64,000 nucleotides of DNA from Angomonas deanei (taxonomy: Eukaryota; Euglenozoa; Kinetoplastea; Trypanosomatida; Trypanosomatidae). The notes below the pieces were generated by a model, which worked only from the letters and a program-made list of their open reading frames with translations, searched no databases and was not told where the DNA came from. The position numbers and the translations under genes were made by a program. Every line of letters begins with the position of its first letter. Position 1 is the stretch's first letter. Positions 21,275 through 31,229 of the stretch are shown here, piece after piece. The DNA lies in assembly GCA_903995115.1 (NCBI GenBank), contig LR877146.1:806001-870000 (forward strand), read 5' to 3'.

Positions 21275-24175
21275 ATGGGTGCCGTTCCTAGCAGAGAAAC
21301 ACACAGCCGAGGGCTCTTCACCCTCCCGAACCCCTCCCACGGTACCCCAGCCCCAGCCAACAACAACAACAATAATAATAATAATACCAATAGTAGTAAG
21401 CGACAGGATATTATTTTGATTCCCCTCACACGGGAATACTTTCCAGACCCCGACTGTCCGCTGTTTCGACAGTTCCACCGCGCCCGCTGTGACGCCGCGG
21501 TGAATTATTACTTTCGCCGTCCAGGGCAGCCCGGTAACCTCCGCCGTATCCCAGACTACGCGGAGAACTACGTCCTATCCGAGGAGGACGAAGCAGAAAA
21601 TGAGGATGATATGAACATGGATAGTGTCGACTATAATATTAACCGACCAGGGGACGACGACGACGCGGCGTGGTACCTCCGCCGCTTCCGGCGACACCGT
21701 CAGCAGGAAACCAATAAGAAAAAGAAAAGTGAAAAGTCTCATCATAATAATAATACCGATAGTGAGGAGGAGGAAGAGGATCTGTCCTACCCCTCCCGTA
21801 GCGCCCTCTATCACGGCATTATCGACCGTATTGAGGAAATGTTATTTGACACCGACGAGGAAATGCGAAACGCCTATACTCAACAAATGCAAAATGAAAG
21901 TGCAAATGTGAATCAAACCATGAAAAAAAAAGTATTACCGATTTTCTGTGCGGTGGCCTTTCGCTACGACCCCTCACGGGTGGCCCCTACTGGCAGTAGT
22001 CATAGTAACGCCCATCAGGCCATGATAGAGAACGGGGTCTCCGCTTTCGGTAGCATTGTGAACATTGTGGGTTGTTTTGGGTTTGTTCCGATGGGCGAGG
22101 ATATCATGGCCACGCAACCGCCACCACCACAGAATAATAACGATAGCGCCAGCGAGATGGAAAGTTTTCTGAATGCCTCCGTGCGTACCCCCACCACCCC
22201 CAGCGGCCGCTACTCGCACAACCCCTACTCCTTACCGCACACCCCGCACAGCAGCAGGAACCACAGTCATCACAGTCTGGACCAGCTCCTGCACCACGCC
22301 GTGGCCACGACGCTACCGCCTCCGGTGGCCGCCCCCCTCGCGGCGATGGTGTATCTCACCAAGTCCGCGGGGGAGCAGAACTTGGGACGGGTGACGCACA
22401 TGGCGGCCTCCATGTATTATTTCCAACTGATCCAAGCCGGTGTGATCCGCCGTCCGCCGCCACCGGCCGCTGCAGGAGAGTTCTACCCTCCCTCCACTGC
22501 CAACACGCCTTACTATCAGCAGACGACCTCCCCTCTCATGCCGGGGTTCCCCCTACCCCCGATGGATACGTTTAGTTTCTCTAGTTTGCTCACCAACGTG
22601 CCCATTCTGTCCTTTGTGTATGAGATGAAGTGCCGGTGGGGGCACCTTGGGGTCCTCAAAGACACCCCGACCGGTGTCCGGCAGGGACGAGGCTATCACA
22701 TGATGGGGAACCACAGTACCGGTGGTCTCTCCCTCGTCGACCGCACCGTTGGGCAGAATGTCACCAACGAGATGGAGATGTGGATTACACGGGATCAGAT
22801 GCTGCACGGGCGTATCAGCAGGGACCTCGCCGAGCGACTCTGCTGGTCCCTGGCGGAGCGGCCGGAGGTGATGGCGGAGCGGGTGACGCAGCTGCCCAGC
22901 GTGGAGGAGGGCTACTGGCACTACCGCGGCCTCGTCGACCGCCGCCGCCCCCCGCCGCTCCCGCCGACCGCCACCATCTCCCCGAAAGATGTGTACGTGA
23001 TGGGGGCGGAGGTGCTGCCGGGGTTTAACGAGGGGGACCTCCTCTGCTACGACCCGACCCTGGGGGTGTGGTACAGCGAGTATAGCATCCCGCTGGAGGG
23101 GGTGGTGCTGGCGGCGATGCGGCCGCACTGCAAGGCGGCGAGGGAGGCCGACCCGGCCGACCCACGCTGGGTGACCACGTTTGTGCACGAGGAGGAGTAC
23201 CAACACCGGCGGGAGAGCTTGCTTGGCGGGGATGCCTCCCTCGAGGGGCTCCCGCTGCCGCCCATCACCCCAGCGCAGGAGGCGGAGCTGGCGCGACTGA
23301 ACGCCATAGAGCCGAATGTGTGGCGACGGATTCACGAACATGTCGGTAACTTTTTTGTCTTTTCGTTCGAGAAGGATGGCGTCGTGTATCATCACGGGAC
23401 TGTACCGAACTTTGCGAATCCAAATAAAAAGAAGAATGCGGAAAAAACAACCGGAAAGGAGGCAAGCGTAGTGACGCCGCTGAACACCGCTGCGTTACCG
23501 GTGCAAGAGGTGCCGTCGGGGTCTGGCATGAGCCCGTCCAAGGCCGCTGACAGTAGTCCTACTACCAACAAGGAGAAGGAGAGGCCAGGGGCGCGGGTGC
23601 CGACCTCGATTGCCAACACTCTCTTTTCCTTACTGCCGATCCAAGGAAAGGGGAACAAGAGTGGTGGTGAGGTCACAATGACAATTTTCCCGATACCACG
23701 ACGGCCGGCAACGAGAGTCATCATCATTATAATACAACAACGAACACAGCTGCCGGTGCCTCCCTGAATAGTAGCGCCTACCTCACCAGCCGCGTCACCT
23801 CCGAGGGGAGGCAACAACAATAATAACAGCAACAACCTCAACGACAACTTTAAGAATTTCAACACCGCCATGATGGACGCCGCGCGGCGCTGGATGACCT
23901 CTCTCTATAGTTACGCGTACGGTGCCCCTCAGGGGAATAGCCCTACCCCTTCCTACCCCTCTGGCAGCCACCGCAGCAGTCGGGTGGGCAGTGGCGCCCC
24001 GTATGCTCCCTATCACGGCAGTCGTACGCCCACCACCGTCAGCGGCCGCAGTGCCCCGCCGCCGTCGTCGATTGCGCTGCAAGGGCCGACCTACCCGGCC
24101 TCCACGGTGACCGGAGAGGGCGGTGTGCAGGTAATCGTGAAGTCCTCTGGTAAAAAGAAAAAGGGGCCAGCGTAA
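21275..24175 (+). CDS. MGPS family member 3 (two compensating frame breaks near the tail)
   Basis: Main frame 21275-23767. Start MGAVPSRETHSRG, then an Asn run, RQDIILIPLTREYFPDPDC at ~46-64 and LFRQFHRARCDAAVNYY. An acidic region follows, then FCAVAFRYDPS, MVYLTKSAGEQN, TNVPILSFVYEMK, GDLLCYDPTLGVWYSEY, HCKAAREADPADPRWV and FVFSFEKDGVVYHHGTVP NFANP. This is the clearest full set of family blocks. After ~23680 a neighbouring frame has coding character (HNDNFPDTTTAGNESHHH). From ~23810 the original frame resumes (NNLNDNFKNFNTAMMDAARR) to a TAA at 24175. A missing base near 23672 and a surplus G in GGGG near 23814-23817 would restore one protein of about 966 aa. The C-terminus VQVIVKSSGKKKKGPA is basic. 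Function unknown. Confidence 0.65.
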
Positions 24176-24480
24176 TAGGAATAAGCGTTTTTGGTGAGCT
24201 CGTGTGTGCTTTTTTTTTGTAATTTATGGTTAGCGCTTATTTTTTTCTTTTTCTTTTTTTTTTTTACGACACTACTTATTACTATATCCTAAATTAAACT
24301 ATAATAACGAATCATTTTATTATTGCTTGTTTTCCTTTTTTGTACCGTGAACAACATTGATGCGTGTACCTTGGGTGATGTCCTTCTTGTTCTATTCCTT
24401 CTCTCTATTCTGTTTACCAATTTTTCAGTAATTGTATCATTCTGTTATATGCCGTTTAGTTTAGTTTTAGATTCACACAA
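24176..24480. other. T-rich intergenic spacer
   Basis: About 300 bases. Contains T tracts at 24241-24264 and a pyrimidine-rich segment (about 24380-24428) ending in TTTTTCAG at 24421-24428, a good trans-splice acceptor candidate about 50 bases before the next ATG. Confidence 0.55.
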
Positions 24481-26256
24481 ATGAAAAGATGCAAGCCGTC
24501 ACACTTTTTATGGGGTCAAAATAATTTCATCACTCAAAACTTTATTCCGTCAAAAAATAATCGGTTTAGCGGGTTTCTTTTTTCACACGGCATTCGACGT
24601 TACGCCAAACGGGATTACCAATACGAAAATAAAAACAATAATAATGAGAATCGATTTCAGTCGGATCAGGTGACCACACTATGGCCATCCACCGCCTCGC
24701 CTTTTGTTGTGAATGACATCAACGAGGCCACACCGTTACTTTCTTTCACCCCAATGGACCGACAGGAAATGACACTCTTTTTTCATAGCATTTCAGACCA
24801 TTCCAAAAAGAAAACAGATGAAGGGGCGCATCGCTCTTCGTTGGGCGGTAAACGGTATCTGGAGAGGTGTAAGACAGCCCTGCACTTCCTCCATACCCTT
24901 TTATTTTCACAGGATTCTCACAGTAAGACTAGCAGTGGGAATCGTCCGGCGAGTAGGATCACCGCGGCGGAGTCTCTTCAGAGTGGTGTCCCTTTCTCTT
25001 ATCTTTATACGACCGTCTTGTGTACCGACACACAACAGTACGTGACGGAGGGCATTCGTATTTTGGAAAGTATAGAAACACTAATGAACAAAAATGATGT
25101 GGATGCAGTGCAGACCATGTGGGAGCGAGTAGGGCTGACCCCGGCGAGTATCCTTTACAGGGATGTACAACGCTTGTGGGAGAAAACAGCTCCACACCCC
25201 AATGATCCGCATTTGTTTGTCTTATGCACCGACAAGCGCACTTCCATCGCGGCCGGGCTGGCGGGCATCATTGCCAGTATGATGGTAGGCAACCTACTAC
25301 ACTATACACAGTACTGTCTAGATACTTCTTCCTGGGACGAGGACGCGGTCCAGATTGTTTGGCGGCCACACCCGGAGAATGTGCTAGGCGTGCTGACCCT
25401 GATGGAATATCTCCATACTGAAAAAGAAATGAATTTCCCGTTTCACATAGTACTAACAGCACACTTGTTAGAGGATACCATTATTCCTCTTCTGAGCTCT
25501 ACATACCCTTCCCTGAGGACCAATATTGTGATGTATGACTGCCCCTCACAAGTGTGTCACACCGTGAAGGAACAGACGGCGTCGCACCCTACGGTACAGA
25601 CCATCGGCATACAGGCATGGAGGCCGCAAATTGTGCTGTTTGACGACAGTGCGACGGATGTGTCGTTGAATCGTGCGTTGGACTCGTGTTTTTTTCCTCT
25701 TGGCCCTCATCGGCATCAACACAGCGCGATCGTTATGCTCGTTGTCGCCACCGCTGACATCCCCTCTCTCCTGCGACGCCTCAAGACGTACCTACAAGAG
25801 GTGTACCTGCCACTGCTCCAGCACAGCCTCAGCCCTAGTCCTCACCCCTGTGAGAGAGGAATGACGGCGGCGCTGAGTGCCACCGAGTACAGCGCCGTGC
25901 GGGAGCTGGTCTCTGCCGCCACCCGCCAGCGCCCGCCGGCAGCCCGGTGGCAGTTGCTGTTTGGTGGCTTCCCTCTCTCCACCACGGCGAGCAAAGGGCA
26001 CTACTATATTCCTGCCGTCCTGCTGGGTGGCGCGGCGGAGGGGGAGGAGGACGTCTGCGCGGCCGTTCGAGCACGGGCGGTCGCTCTCAGGGGTTTGCTA
26101 CAGGACCAAGGAGGTGATGGACATTCTTTCCTGGGAAAAGCGTTATTTGTGCACTGTGTTCCTTCTTTCGGAGAGGGGACACTGACTGCACGACAGGTGC
26201 AAGCCCAGTTAGCTGCGGACGCCACGCTGACGGACTATTTTGAGTTTGCCGCGTGA
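24481..26256 (+). CDS. Degenerate aldehyde-dehydrogenase-fold protein, probably inactive
   Basis: Predicted 591 aa. The C-terminal half follows the ALDH superfamily plan, closest in feel to P5C dehydrogenase. GLAGIIASMMVGNLLHY stands where ALDHs have the cofactor-loop helix. PQIVLFDDSATDVSLNRALD equals the 'P-x-IVFDDADLDLA' strand-helix, and a turn GPHRHQHSA sits where ALDHs have GQxCxA. ATEYSAVRELVSAA, LLFGG and GHYYIPAVLLGG match the 'I-D...F-x-x-I-x-x-W', 'GG' and 'GYFxxPTV' blocks. The catalytic Cys position is His here, and the Glu of the LELGGK motif is not seen (IQAWRPQ instead). So this is probably a non-catalytic member. The N-terminus is basic and aromatic (MKRCKPSHFLWGQNN), so mitochondrial import is possible. 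Assignment is by pattern only. Confidence 0.5.
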   Translation: MKRCKPSHFLWGQNNFITQNFIPSKNNRFSGFLFSHGIRRYAKRDYQYENKNNNNENRFQSDQVTTLWPSTASPFVVNDINEATPLLSFTPMDRQEMTLFFHSISDHSKKKTDEGAHRSSLGGKRYLERCKTALHFLHTLLFSQDSHSKTSSGNRPASRITAAESLQSGVPFSYLYTTVLCTDTQQYVTEGIRILESIETLMNKNDVDAVQTMWERVGLTPASILYRDVQRLWEKTAPHPNDPHLFVLCTDKRTSIAAGLAGIIASMMVGNLLHYTQYCLDTSSWDEDAVQIVWRPHPENVLGVLTLMEYLHTEKEMNFPFHIVLTAHLLEDTIIPLLSSTYPSLRTNIVMYDCPSQVCHTVKEQTASHPTVQTIGIQAWRPQIVLFDDSATDVSLNRALDSCFFPLGPHRHQHSAIVMLVVATADIPSLLRRLKTYLQEVYLPLLQHSLSPSPHPCERGMTAALSATEYSAVRELVSAATRQRPPAARWQLLFGGFPLSTTASKGHYYIPAVLLGGAAEGEEDVCAAVRARAVALRGLLQDQGGDGHSFLGKALFVHCVPSFGEGTLTARQVQAQLAADATLTDYFEFAA

Positions 26257-26413
26257 AACGTCTGTTCAGGATGAATCGCCCTGTGTGATCGAGCGCATCC
26301 CATCAGACTTTTTTCTTTTTCTCGATGGGTATACGGCAATGGTTATGCGCCCCTTTTTTTTTTTTTTCCCGCTCACATCTTCTCTTTCTCTCCGTATTGT
26401 TCGACAGTTAAAG

Positions 26414-26439
26414 GTTGCCCCCTAAACCTCGCCGGCAAC
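26414..26439 (+). promoter_or_regulatory. Putative 5'-UTR hairpin of AL1
   Basis: GTTGCC and GGCAAC form a perfect 6-bp stem with a 14-nt loop, 24 bases before the ATG of AL1 and just after a CAG at 26405-26407 that could be the splice acceptor. The same sequence recurs before AL2. Confidence 0.35.
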
Positions 26440-26462
26440 GTCATTTTTTTTTTTGTTTTTGA

Positions 26463-27449
26463 ATGTCTCAGAAGAGTATAATGCAACCCTCTCCAGTGGT
26501 CGACAGACCAGAAGCGGTCCCGGTGGCGGGCGACGGCGTGGTGTACACCTACGGGCAGGTAGCGGAGGGGACTGCTCTGCGACAGGTGGTACTGCCAGAC
26601 GGGCGGGTGGCGTACATCCCTGTGTCAACCGCCGCGCCTTACGGACACGGGCACTATGGAGAGGGCACCGCACAGGACCCACCGGCCACCACCCCTCCAC
26701 CCACCTACACGGCGGATTTGCCAAATGTGCTGAATTACTACAACACGGGGAGGCCCTCCTCGCGCTGTCTGCTATCGTCCCGTGCGGTGGTACTGACGCT
26801 CAACTGTCTGGCGTTTATCTTCAGCGTCTTGAGCATTGCCGCCCCCTTTGCCAATGGCACCGTTGAACGGCCTTGCTATCCCTACTCGGGCTATGATCCG
26901 TACTGCTACGATGCATGGCCGTTTGCTGTCCCGTATCGTTCGGGAGTGTTCTTTGCCTTTTCAAACTGGTCCCCAGATAATGCATTGGTCGGTGCCATTG
27001 TGATGGCGAGCGGCTTTGCTCTGTATATCCCTACCTTGGTGTTGTCTGCCATCTTCTTGCACGTCGGCCGCAAGTACCCGGAGCGAGAAAGACGTGAGGC
27101 GGCGGATCAAGCTCTCTCCTTGGCGGAGCGCCGCCGCCGTGCGTTGGTACGTATTTACTACGACGTGAACATCACCAAGGCCCTCTTCGCCACGACACTG
27201 GTATCTGTCGTGTTTGGCGTGATCAGTACTGTGTTCTATTTTCTGGCGTTGAGTTCAGATGTGAAAGATGCAAAAATCGTCGTTGGCCCTGTAATGGCAC
27301 TGATCGCCACGGTACTGTACATCGCTGCCCTCATCCTGACACCCATCCGCAATGCGACGAATACGTCATTGAGCTTCCCGGAAGAGGGAAGAAGAATTAA
27401 CGGCGGTGAGGGGTGCTGCTACTTCATGTGTGGTCAACAGTGCTGTTGA
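26463..27449 (+). CDS. AL1: amastin-like four-helix surface protein (long form)
   Basis: Predicted 328 aa. The cytosolic N-terminal region has a conserved VVLPDGRVAYIPV motif (42-54). A pre-membrane motif VLNYYNTGRP (89-98) precedes helix 1 (~108-130). The outer loop (131-174) holds C138-x9-C148. Helices 2-4 lie at ~175-201, ~239-263 and ~272-293. The inner loop carries RKYPERERR and RIYYDVNITKALFATTL. The tail ends SLSFPEEGRRINGGEGCCYF with further Cys pairs, possible acylation sites. Layout and the C-x9-C loop are as in amastins, the kinetoplastid surface glycoproteins, but the strict signature (C-x-[TS]-[LF]-[WF]-G-x-[KRQ]-x-[DENT]-C) is not met. First of the array. Confidence 0.65.
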   Translation: MSQKSIMQPSPVVDRPEAVPVAGDGVVYTYGQVAEGTALRQVVLPDGRVAYIPVSTAAPYGHGHYGEGTAQDPPATTPPPTYTADLPNVLNYYNTGRPSSRCLLSSRAVVLTLNCLAFIFSVLSIAAPFANGTVERPCYPYSGYDPYCYDAWPFAVPYRSGVFFAFSNWSPDNALVGAIVMASGFALYIPTLVLSAIFLHVGRKYPERERREAADQALSLAERRRRALVRIYYDVNITKALFATTLVSVVFGVISTVFYFLALSSDVKDAKIVVGPVMALIATVLYIAALILTPIRNATNTSLSFPEEGRRINGGEGCCYFMCGQQCC

Positions 27450-27656
27450 ATACCCTCGTGTATATACCACTGGTTCTCCGGTTTTAATAATATTGATCTC
27501 TCTCTTTTTATTGTTTATTGCACATTTGTCCTTTTGGACTTCTTTCTAATTCCCCTTGTTTGCTTTTGCTCTAGTGGTACGGTGATGGCTGCGTCCATTT
27601 TTCTTTTTTCTCACTCACATCTTCTCTTTCTCTCTGTATTCTGTTGTGCTTGAAAG

Positions 27657-27682
27657 GTTGCCCCCTAAACCTCGCCGGCAAC
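27657..27682 (+). promoter_or_regulatory. Putative 5'-UTR hairpin of AL2
   Basis: Second copy of the GTTGCC/GGCAAC stem with the same loop, followed by a long T run and the ATG at 27708. Identity to the AL1 copy may reflect recent duplication rather than selection. Confidence 0.35.
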
Positions 27683-27707
27683 GTCATTCTTTTTTTTTTT
27701 TTTTTGA

Positions 27708-28697
27708 ATGTCTCACAAGAATGTATTGCAACCCTACCCAGTGATCGACAGACCAGAAGCGGTCCCGGTGGCGGAAGACGGCGTGGTGTACACCTACGGA
27801 GAGGTAGCGGAGGGGACTGCTCTGCGAGAGACGGTGCTGCCGAATGGCCGGGTGGCGTACGTCCCTGTGTCAACCGCCGCGCCTTACGGACACGGGCACT
27901 ATGGAGAGGGCACCGCACAGGACCCACCGGCCACCACCCCTCCACCCACCTACACGGCGGATTTGCCAAATGTGCTGAATTACTACAACACGGGGAGGCC
28001 CTCCTCGCGCTGTCTGCTATCGTCCCGTGCGGTGGTACTGACGCTCAACTGTCTGGCGTTTATCTTCAGCGTCTTGAGCATTGCCGCCCCCTTTGCCAAG
28101 GGCACCGTTGAACGGCCTTGCTTCACGATGTACTCGATGTATTGCTTCGATGTGAGTCCGGCTGAGCCTCTGTACCGTTCGGGAGTGTTTTTTGCCTTTT
28201 CAAACTGGTCCCCAGATTTGGCACTAGCCGGTGCCATTGTGATGGCGAGCGGCTTTGGAGTATATATCCCCACTCTCATACTGTCTGCCATCTTCTTGCA
28301 CGTCGGCCGCAAGTACCCGGAGCGAGAGAGACAGGATGCGGCGGATGAAGCTCTCCCCTTGGCGGAGCGCCGCCGCCGTGCGTTGGTACGTATTTACTAC
28401 GACGTGAACATCATCAAGGCCCTCTTCGCCACGACACTGGTATCTGTCGTGTTTGGTGTGATCACTACCGGACTCTATTTTGCGGCCTTAACCTCTGATG
28501 TGATAGATGCAAAAGTCGTCGTTGGCCCTGTAATGGCACTTCTCGCTGCGGTGCTGTACATCGCCGCCCTCATCCTGACGCCTATCCGAAATGCGACGAA
28601 TACGTCGCTGGAGTTCCCAGAAGAGGGGAGCAGTATCACCGGTGGTGAGGGGTGCTGTTACTTCATGTTCGGTGAGGGGTGTTGCTGTAAGTGTTGA
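27708..28697 (+). CDS. AL2: amastin-like four-helix surface protein (long form)
   Basis: Predicted 329 aa, tandem sister of AL1. The N-terminal ~130 residues and loops are nearly identical, with ETVLPNGRVAYVPV. The outer loop differs: CFTMYSMYCFDVSPAEPLYR, where the C-F-T-x-aromatic start resembles the amastin signature, though the second Cys comes after only seven residues. The inner motif reads YYDVNIIKALFATTL. The tail ends GGEGCCYFMFGEGCCCKC with seven Cys in the last ~17 residues. Sequence identity is interrupted just in the outer loop, as expected if that loop diversifies while the rest is homogenised. Confidence 0.65.
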   Translation: MSHKNVLQPYPVIDRPEAVPVAEDGVVYTYGEVAEGTALRETVLPNGRVAYVPVSTAAPYGHGHYGEGTAQDPPATTPPPTYTADLPNVLNYYNTGRPSSRCLLSSRAVVLTLNCLAFIFSVLSIAAPFAKGTVERPCFTMYSMYCFDVSPAEPLYRSGVFFAFSNWSPDLALAGAIVMASGFGVYIPTLILSAIFLHVGRKYPERERQDAADEALPLAERRRRALVRIYYDVNIIKALFATTLVSVVFGVITTGLYFAALTSDVIDAKVVVGPVMALLAAVLYIAALILTPIRNATNTSLEFPEEGSSITGGEGCCYFMFGEGCCCKC

Positions 28698-29004
28698 TGA
28701 AAAGTACACGCATGTGTGAATATAGCTTCTCGCTAACCGTATTTTGTCATCGTTTTGTTGTTTTTTTGTTGTACCTTTGTTGTTTTACTGTTTTCATGCA
28801 CATTTCCTTTTTAGGAGTATTTTCCGTTCCCCTCTTTTTTTTTTTTTTTGCGTTTCACGTAAATCGGCCACTTTGGTGGGTCGCTTCTCTTTCCCTTTCG
28901 TTGTCTTTTGTGTGCAGGTGACGACGTTATCGGTTCCTCTTACTGCTCTCTCTTCTCCATTGCGGTAGGTTAGCCTTTCTTTTTTCCTCCCCTGTCACAG
29001 CTTC
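28698..29004. other. Intergenic region AL2-AL3
   Basis: Contains TGCACATTTCC at 28797 followed by TTTTTAGGAGT (a recurrent spacer motif) and further pyrimidine tracts before ATG 29005. A very similar spacer lies before AL7. Confidence 0.55.
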
Positions 29005-29935
29005 ATGTCTGAAATGTCCAGTAACTATTCTGGGTATGGTAGCCATGGCGGTGGGTTCAACCAGTACGGTGGCACTTCACTGGGCTCTGCGGTGCCGGTG
29101 GCACACCATCCCCCCTCTTCCTTCTACGTGTACGACGATCAGTCGTCGGAGTGCAGTGCCGCCCCTGCCCCCACCATCGCCGGCCCCGCGGGTCTGTCAA
29201 GTGTGCTGTATTACTACAACTGGCGAACCCTCGCCATGCTGTCTTCTGTCATCCCGCGCGGTGGTACTGACGCTGAACTGTCTGGCGTTCATCTTCAGCA
29301 TCTTGAGTATTGCCGCCCCGTTTGCCAACGGAACCATTGGAAACTGTTATATTAACCCGTTTATCCAGAAAGTTTGTTACTTTCCGTGGCCGTTTGAGGA
29401 TTCATACTATACGGGACAGTTTTGGGCGTTAGAGGATTGGGTCCCGACTCCTGCGTACATTAGTGCCACCGTGATGGCGGCTGGCTTTGCGCTGTATATC
29501 CCTACTCTCATATTGTCTGCCATCTTTATGCACATTGGCCGCAAGTACCCGGAGCGAGAGTTGGAGGATGGAGCTCTCTCCTTGGGCGAGCGCCGTGGCC
29601 GTGCGTTGGTACGTATTTACTACGATGTGAACATCACCAAGGCTCTCTTCGCCACGACACTGCTTTCTGTTTGCATGTGCATTGCCGGAACGGTGCTGTA
29701 CTTTGTGGGGTGGGAGGAAGAGGTAAAATTTTCGAAAGCTGTCGTTGGCCCAGTGATGGCACTCCTCGCCACACTGCTGTATCTCGTCGCCCTCATTCTG
29801 ACGCCCATCCGTGCTGCCACAAATGCGTCGTTACACTTCCCCGAAGAAGGCAGAAGCAGCAACGGCGGTGAGGGATGCTGCTACTTTTCCTGCGGCGACG
29901 AGAGCTGTTGTCTGACTTGTTGTGGTGGGTGCTGA
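29005..29935 (+). pseudogene. AL3: amastin-like gene with one frameshift
   Basis: Close relative of AL7. The first frame gives MSEMSSNYSGYGSHGGG through VYDDQSSECSAAPAPT to VLYYYN. Then two bases are missing relative to AL7 around 29218-29225 (ACTGGCGAACC against ACACGGGGCGCCC). The remaining four-helix part continues in the neighbouring frame to TGA at 29935, with C-x9-C (CYINPFIQKVC), YYDVNITKALFATTL and the tail GGEGCCYFSC. The lesion could be real or an assembly indel. The N-terminus of this pair lacks the DGRTAYVPV motif of most members. Confidence 0.6.
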
Positions 29936-30482
29936 TAGTCAGCATGTACCCCCCTTTTTTTTTTCTTTTTTCAGTTTCGTCCTGTCATCAAGAGATCCCC
30001 TCACTCGCCGTCCCTCATCCCCTCCGAGACTGTGGGCCCTCCGAAATGTTTTAGTAGAAGATCCAACAAATAATAGAAATTTGCACTCCGATTGTATAAT
30101 GCGCTGAATAGAGTATTTTAATATAATTGAAAAATAATAATAATCAAAATTCGGATTACTTTTCTTTTAAAAAAACGTTTATGGTAAGACTTTGGGAAAA
30201 CCAAGTTCATTTTCTGTTTCTTTTTTTTTTTTTAGCCATCATCGCATTTTTTTCCTTTAATCAGAACTTTTCTTTCGTTTTAAGAGCTTTTCGCCCCTCA
30301 GCGTTTCTACACCTTAACATCGTTCACTTTATTCCTGTTTCATTCTCACTTGCTTTTTTTTTTTTTTTTTGTTGCTGTTGTTGTGAAAGTCCCTTTCCTT
30401 CTATTTCCAGTGCCTCTTTTTCGTCGTACTTCCCTTCTCTTTCTCTTCCCTTATTGCAGATTAATTTTATTTTTTTCACACC
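29936..30482 (+). repeat. Duplicated spacer unit (copy 1; copy 2 at 35883-36420)
   Basis: Spacer after AL3 that is almost base-for-base repeated after AL7. Shared landmarks include the GAAATGTTTTAGTAGAAGAT region, CGCTGAATAGAGTATTTTA, a T-rich tract and TTATTGCAGATTAATTTTA before the ATG. Differences are few substitutions and T-run lengths. Probable splice acceptor is the TTGCAG near 30454-30459. Confidence 0.8.
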
Positions 30483-31229
30483 ATGTCTCAAACACCTAAC
30501 AGGGGTACTCCGCAAGCTACATCCACCGGTAATACCCTTCCTACCTACGGGGACGTAGCACAGGGAACTGTACTAGAGCCGATTGTACTGCCAGACGGCC
30601 GGACGGCGTATGTGCCGGTGAGCGAGTCCGCGCTGCGCGCCCCTTATGGCAATGATGAGGAAACGCCAGCAGTCGACACAGCCCCCGAATACCTCGTCGA
30701 TGTGTCTGGCGGGGCGAATGACTCTGACACCACACGACCGGCGCGCGACTGTCGGCCGTCTCTATACGCGGCGATACTACCATTGAACGGACTGGCGTTT
30801 ATTTTCAGTATTTTGAGTATTGCCGCCCCCTTTGTGAAGGGTTATACAGTGTGTGAATACTTGTACTACTGGGGTTCTTTTTGCGTCTGGCGCGATGGTT
30901 ATGCGTTCGCGTTCTCGTCTCAAAGTGGGTTTGCGTTGGGTGGCGCCGTCAACATGGCGATAGGGTTCGTGTTCTTCATCCCTACTCTTGTACTGTCCGC
31001 TGTCTTGTTCCACAGGAGGGACCAAGAGGTCGCCGCGAGGGAAATCACTGTGGGCGTCTGCACCATGTCGGCGCTGTCTGTAGGGGTTGCTGCGATCACT
31101 ACTGCGGTCTATTTTGAGGCCCTGTACACTGAGTTTGATGATACAAGAATCGTCATTGGCCCTGTGATGGCACTTCTCGCCACGGTACTCTACCTCGCCG
31201 CCTCCATCTTACTTTGTGTAGCCTGCTAG
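30483..31229 (+). CDS. AL4: amastin-like four-helix protein (short form)
   Basis: Predicted 248 aa. N-terminal motif PIVLPDGRTAYVPV at 33-46. Helix 1 ~96-118 (NGLAFIFSILSIAAPF), helix 2 ~152-177, helix 3 ~187-213, helix 4 ~222-247. The outer loop has C124-x9-C134 followed by VWRDGYAFAFSS, a block typical of the short subfamily. Unlike long forms it lacks the KYPERER inner loop and the Cys-rich tail, ending LLCVAC straight after helix 4. The 5' half matches AL8 and AL10 almost exactly; the 3' half matches AL10. Confidence 0.65.
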   Translation: MSQTPNRGTPQATSTGNTLPTYGDVAQGTVLEPIVLPDGRTAYVPVSESALRAPYGNDEETPAVDTAPEYLVDVSGGANDSDTTRPARDCRPSLYAAILPLNGLAFIFSILSIAAPFVKGYTVCEYLYYWGSFCVWRDGYAFAFSSQSGFALGGAVNMAIGFVFFIPTLVLSAVLFHRRDQEVAAREITVGVCTMSALSVGVAAITTAVYFEALYTEFDDTRIVIGPVMALLATVLYLAASILLCVAC

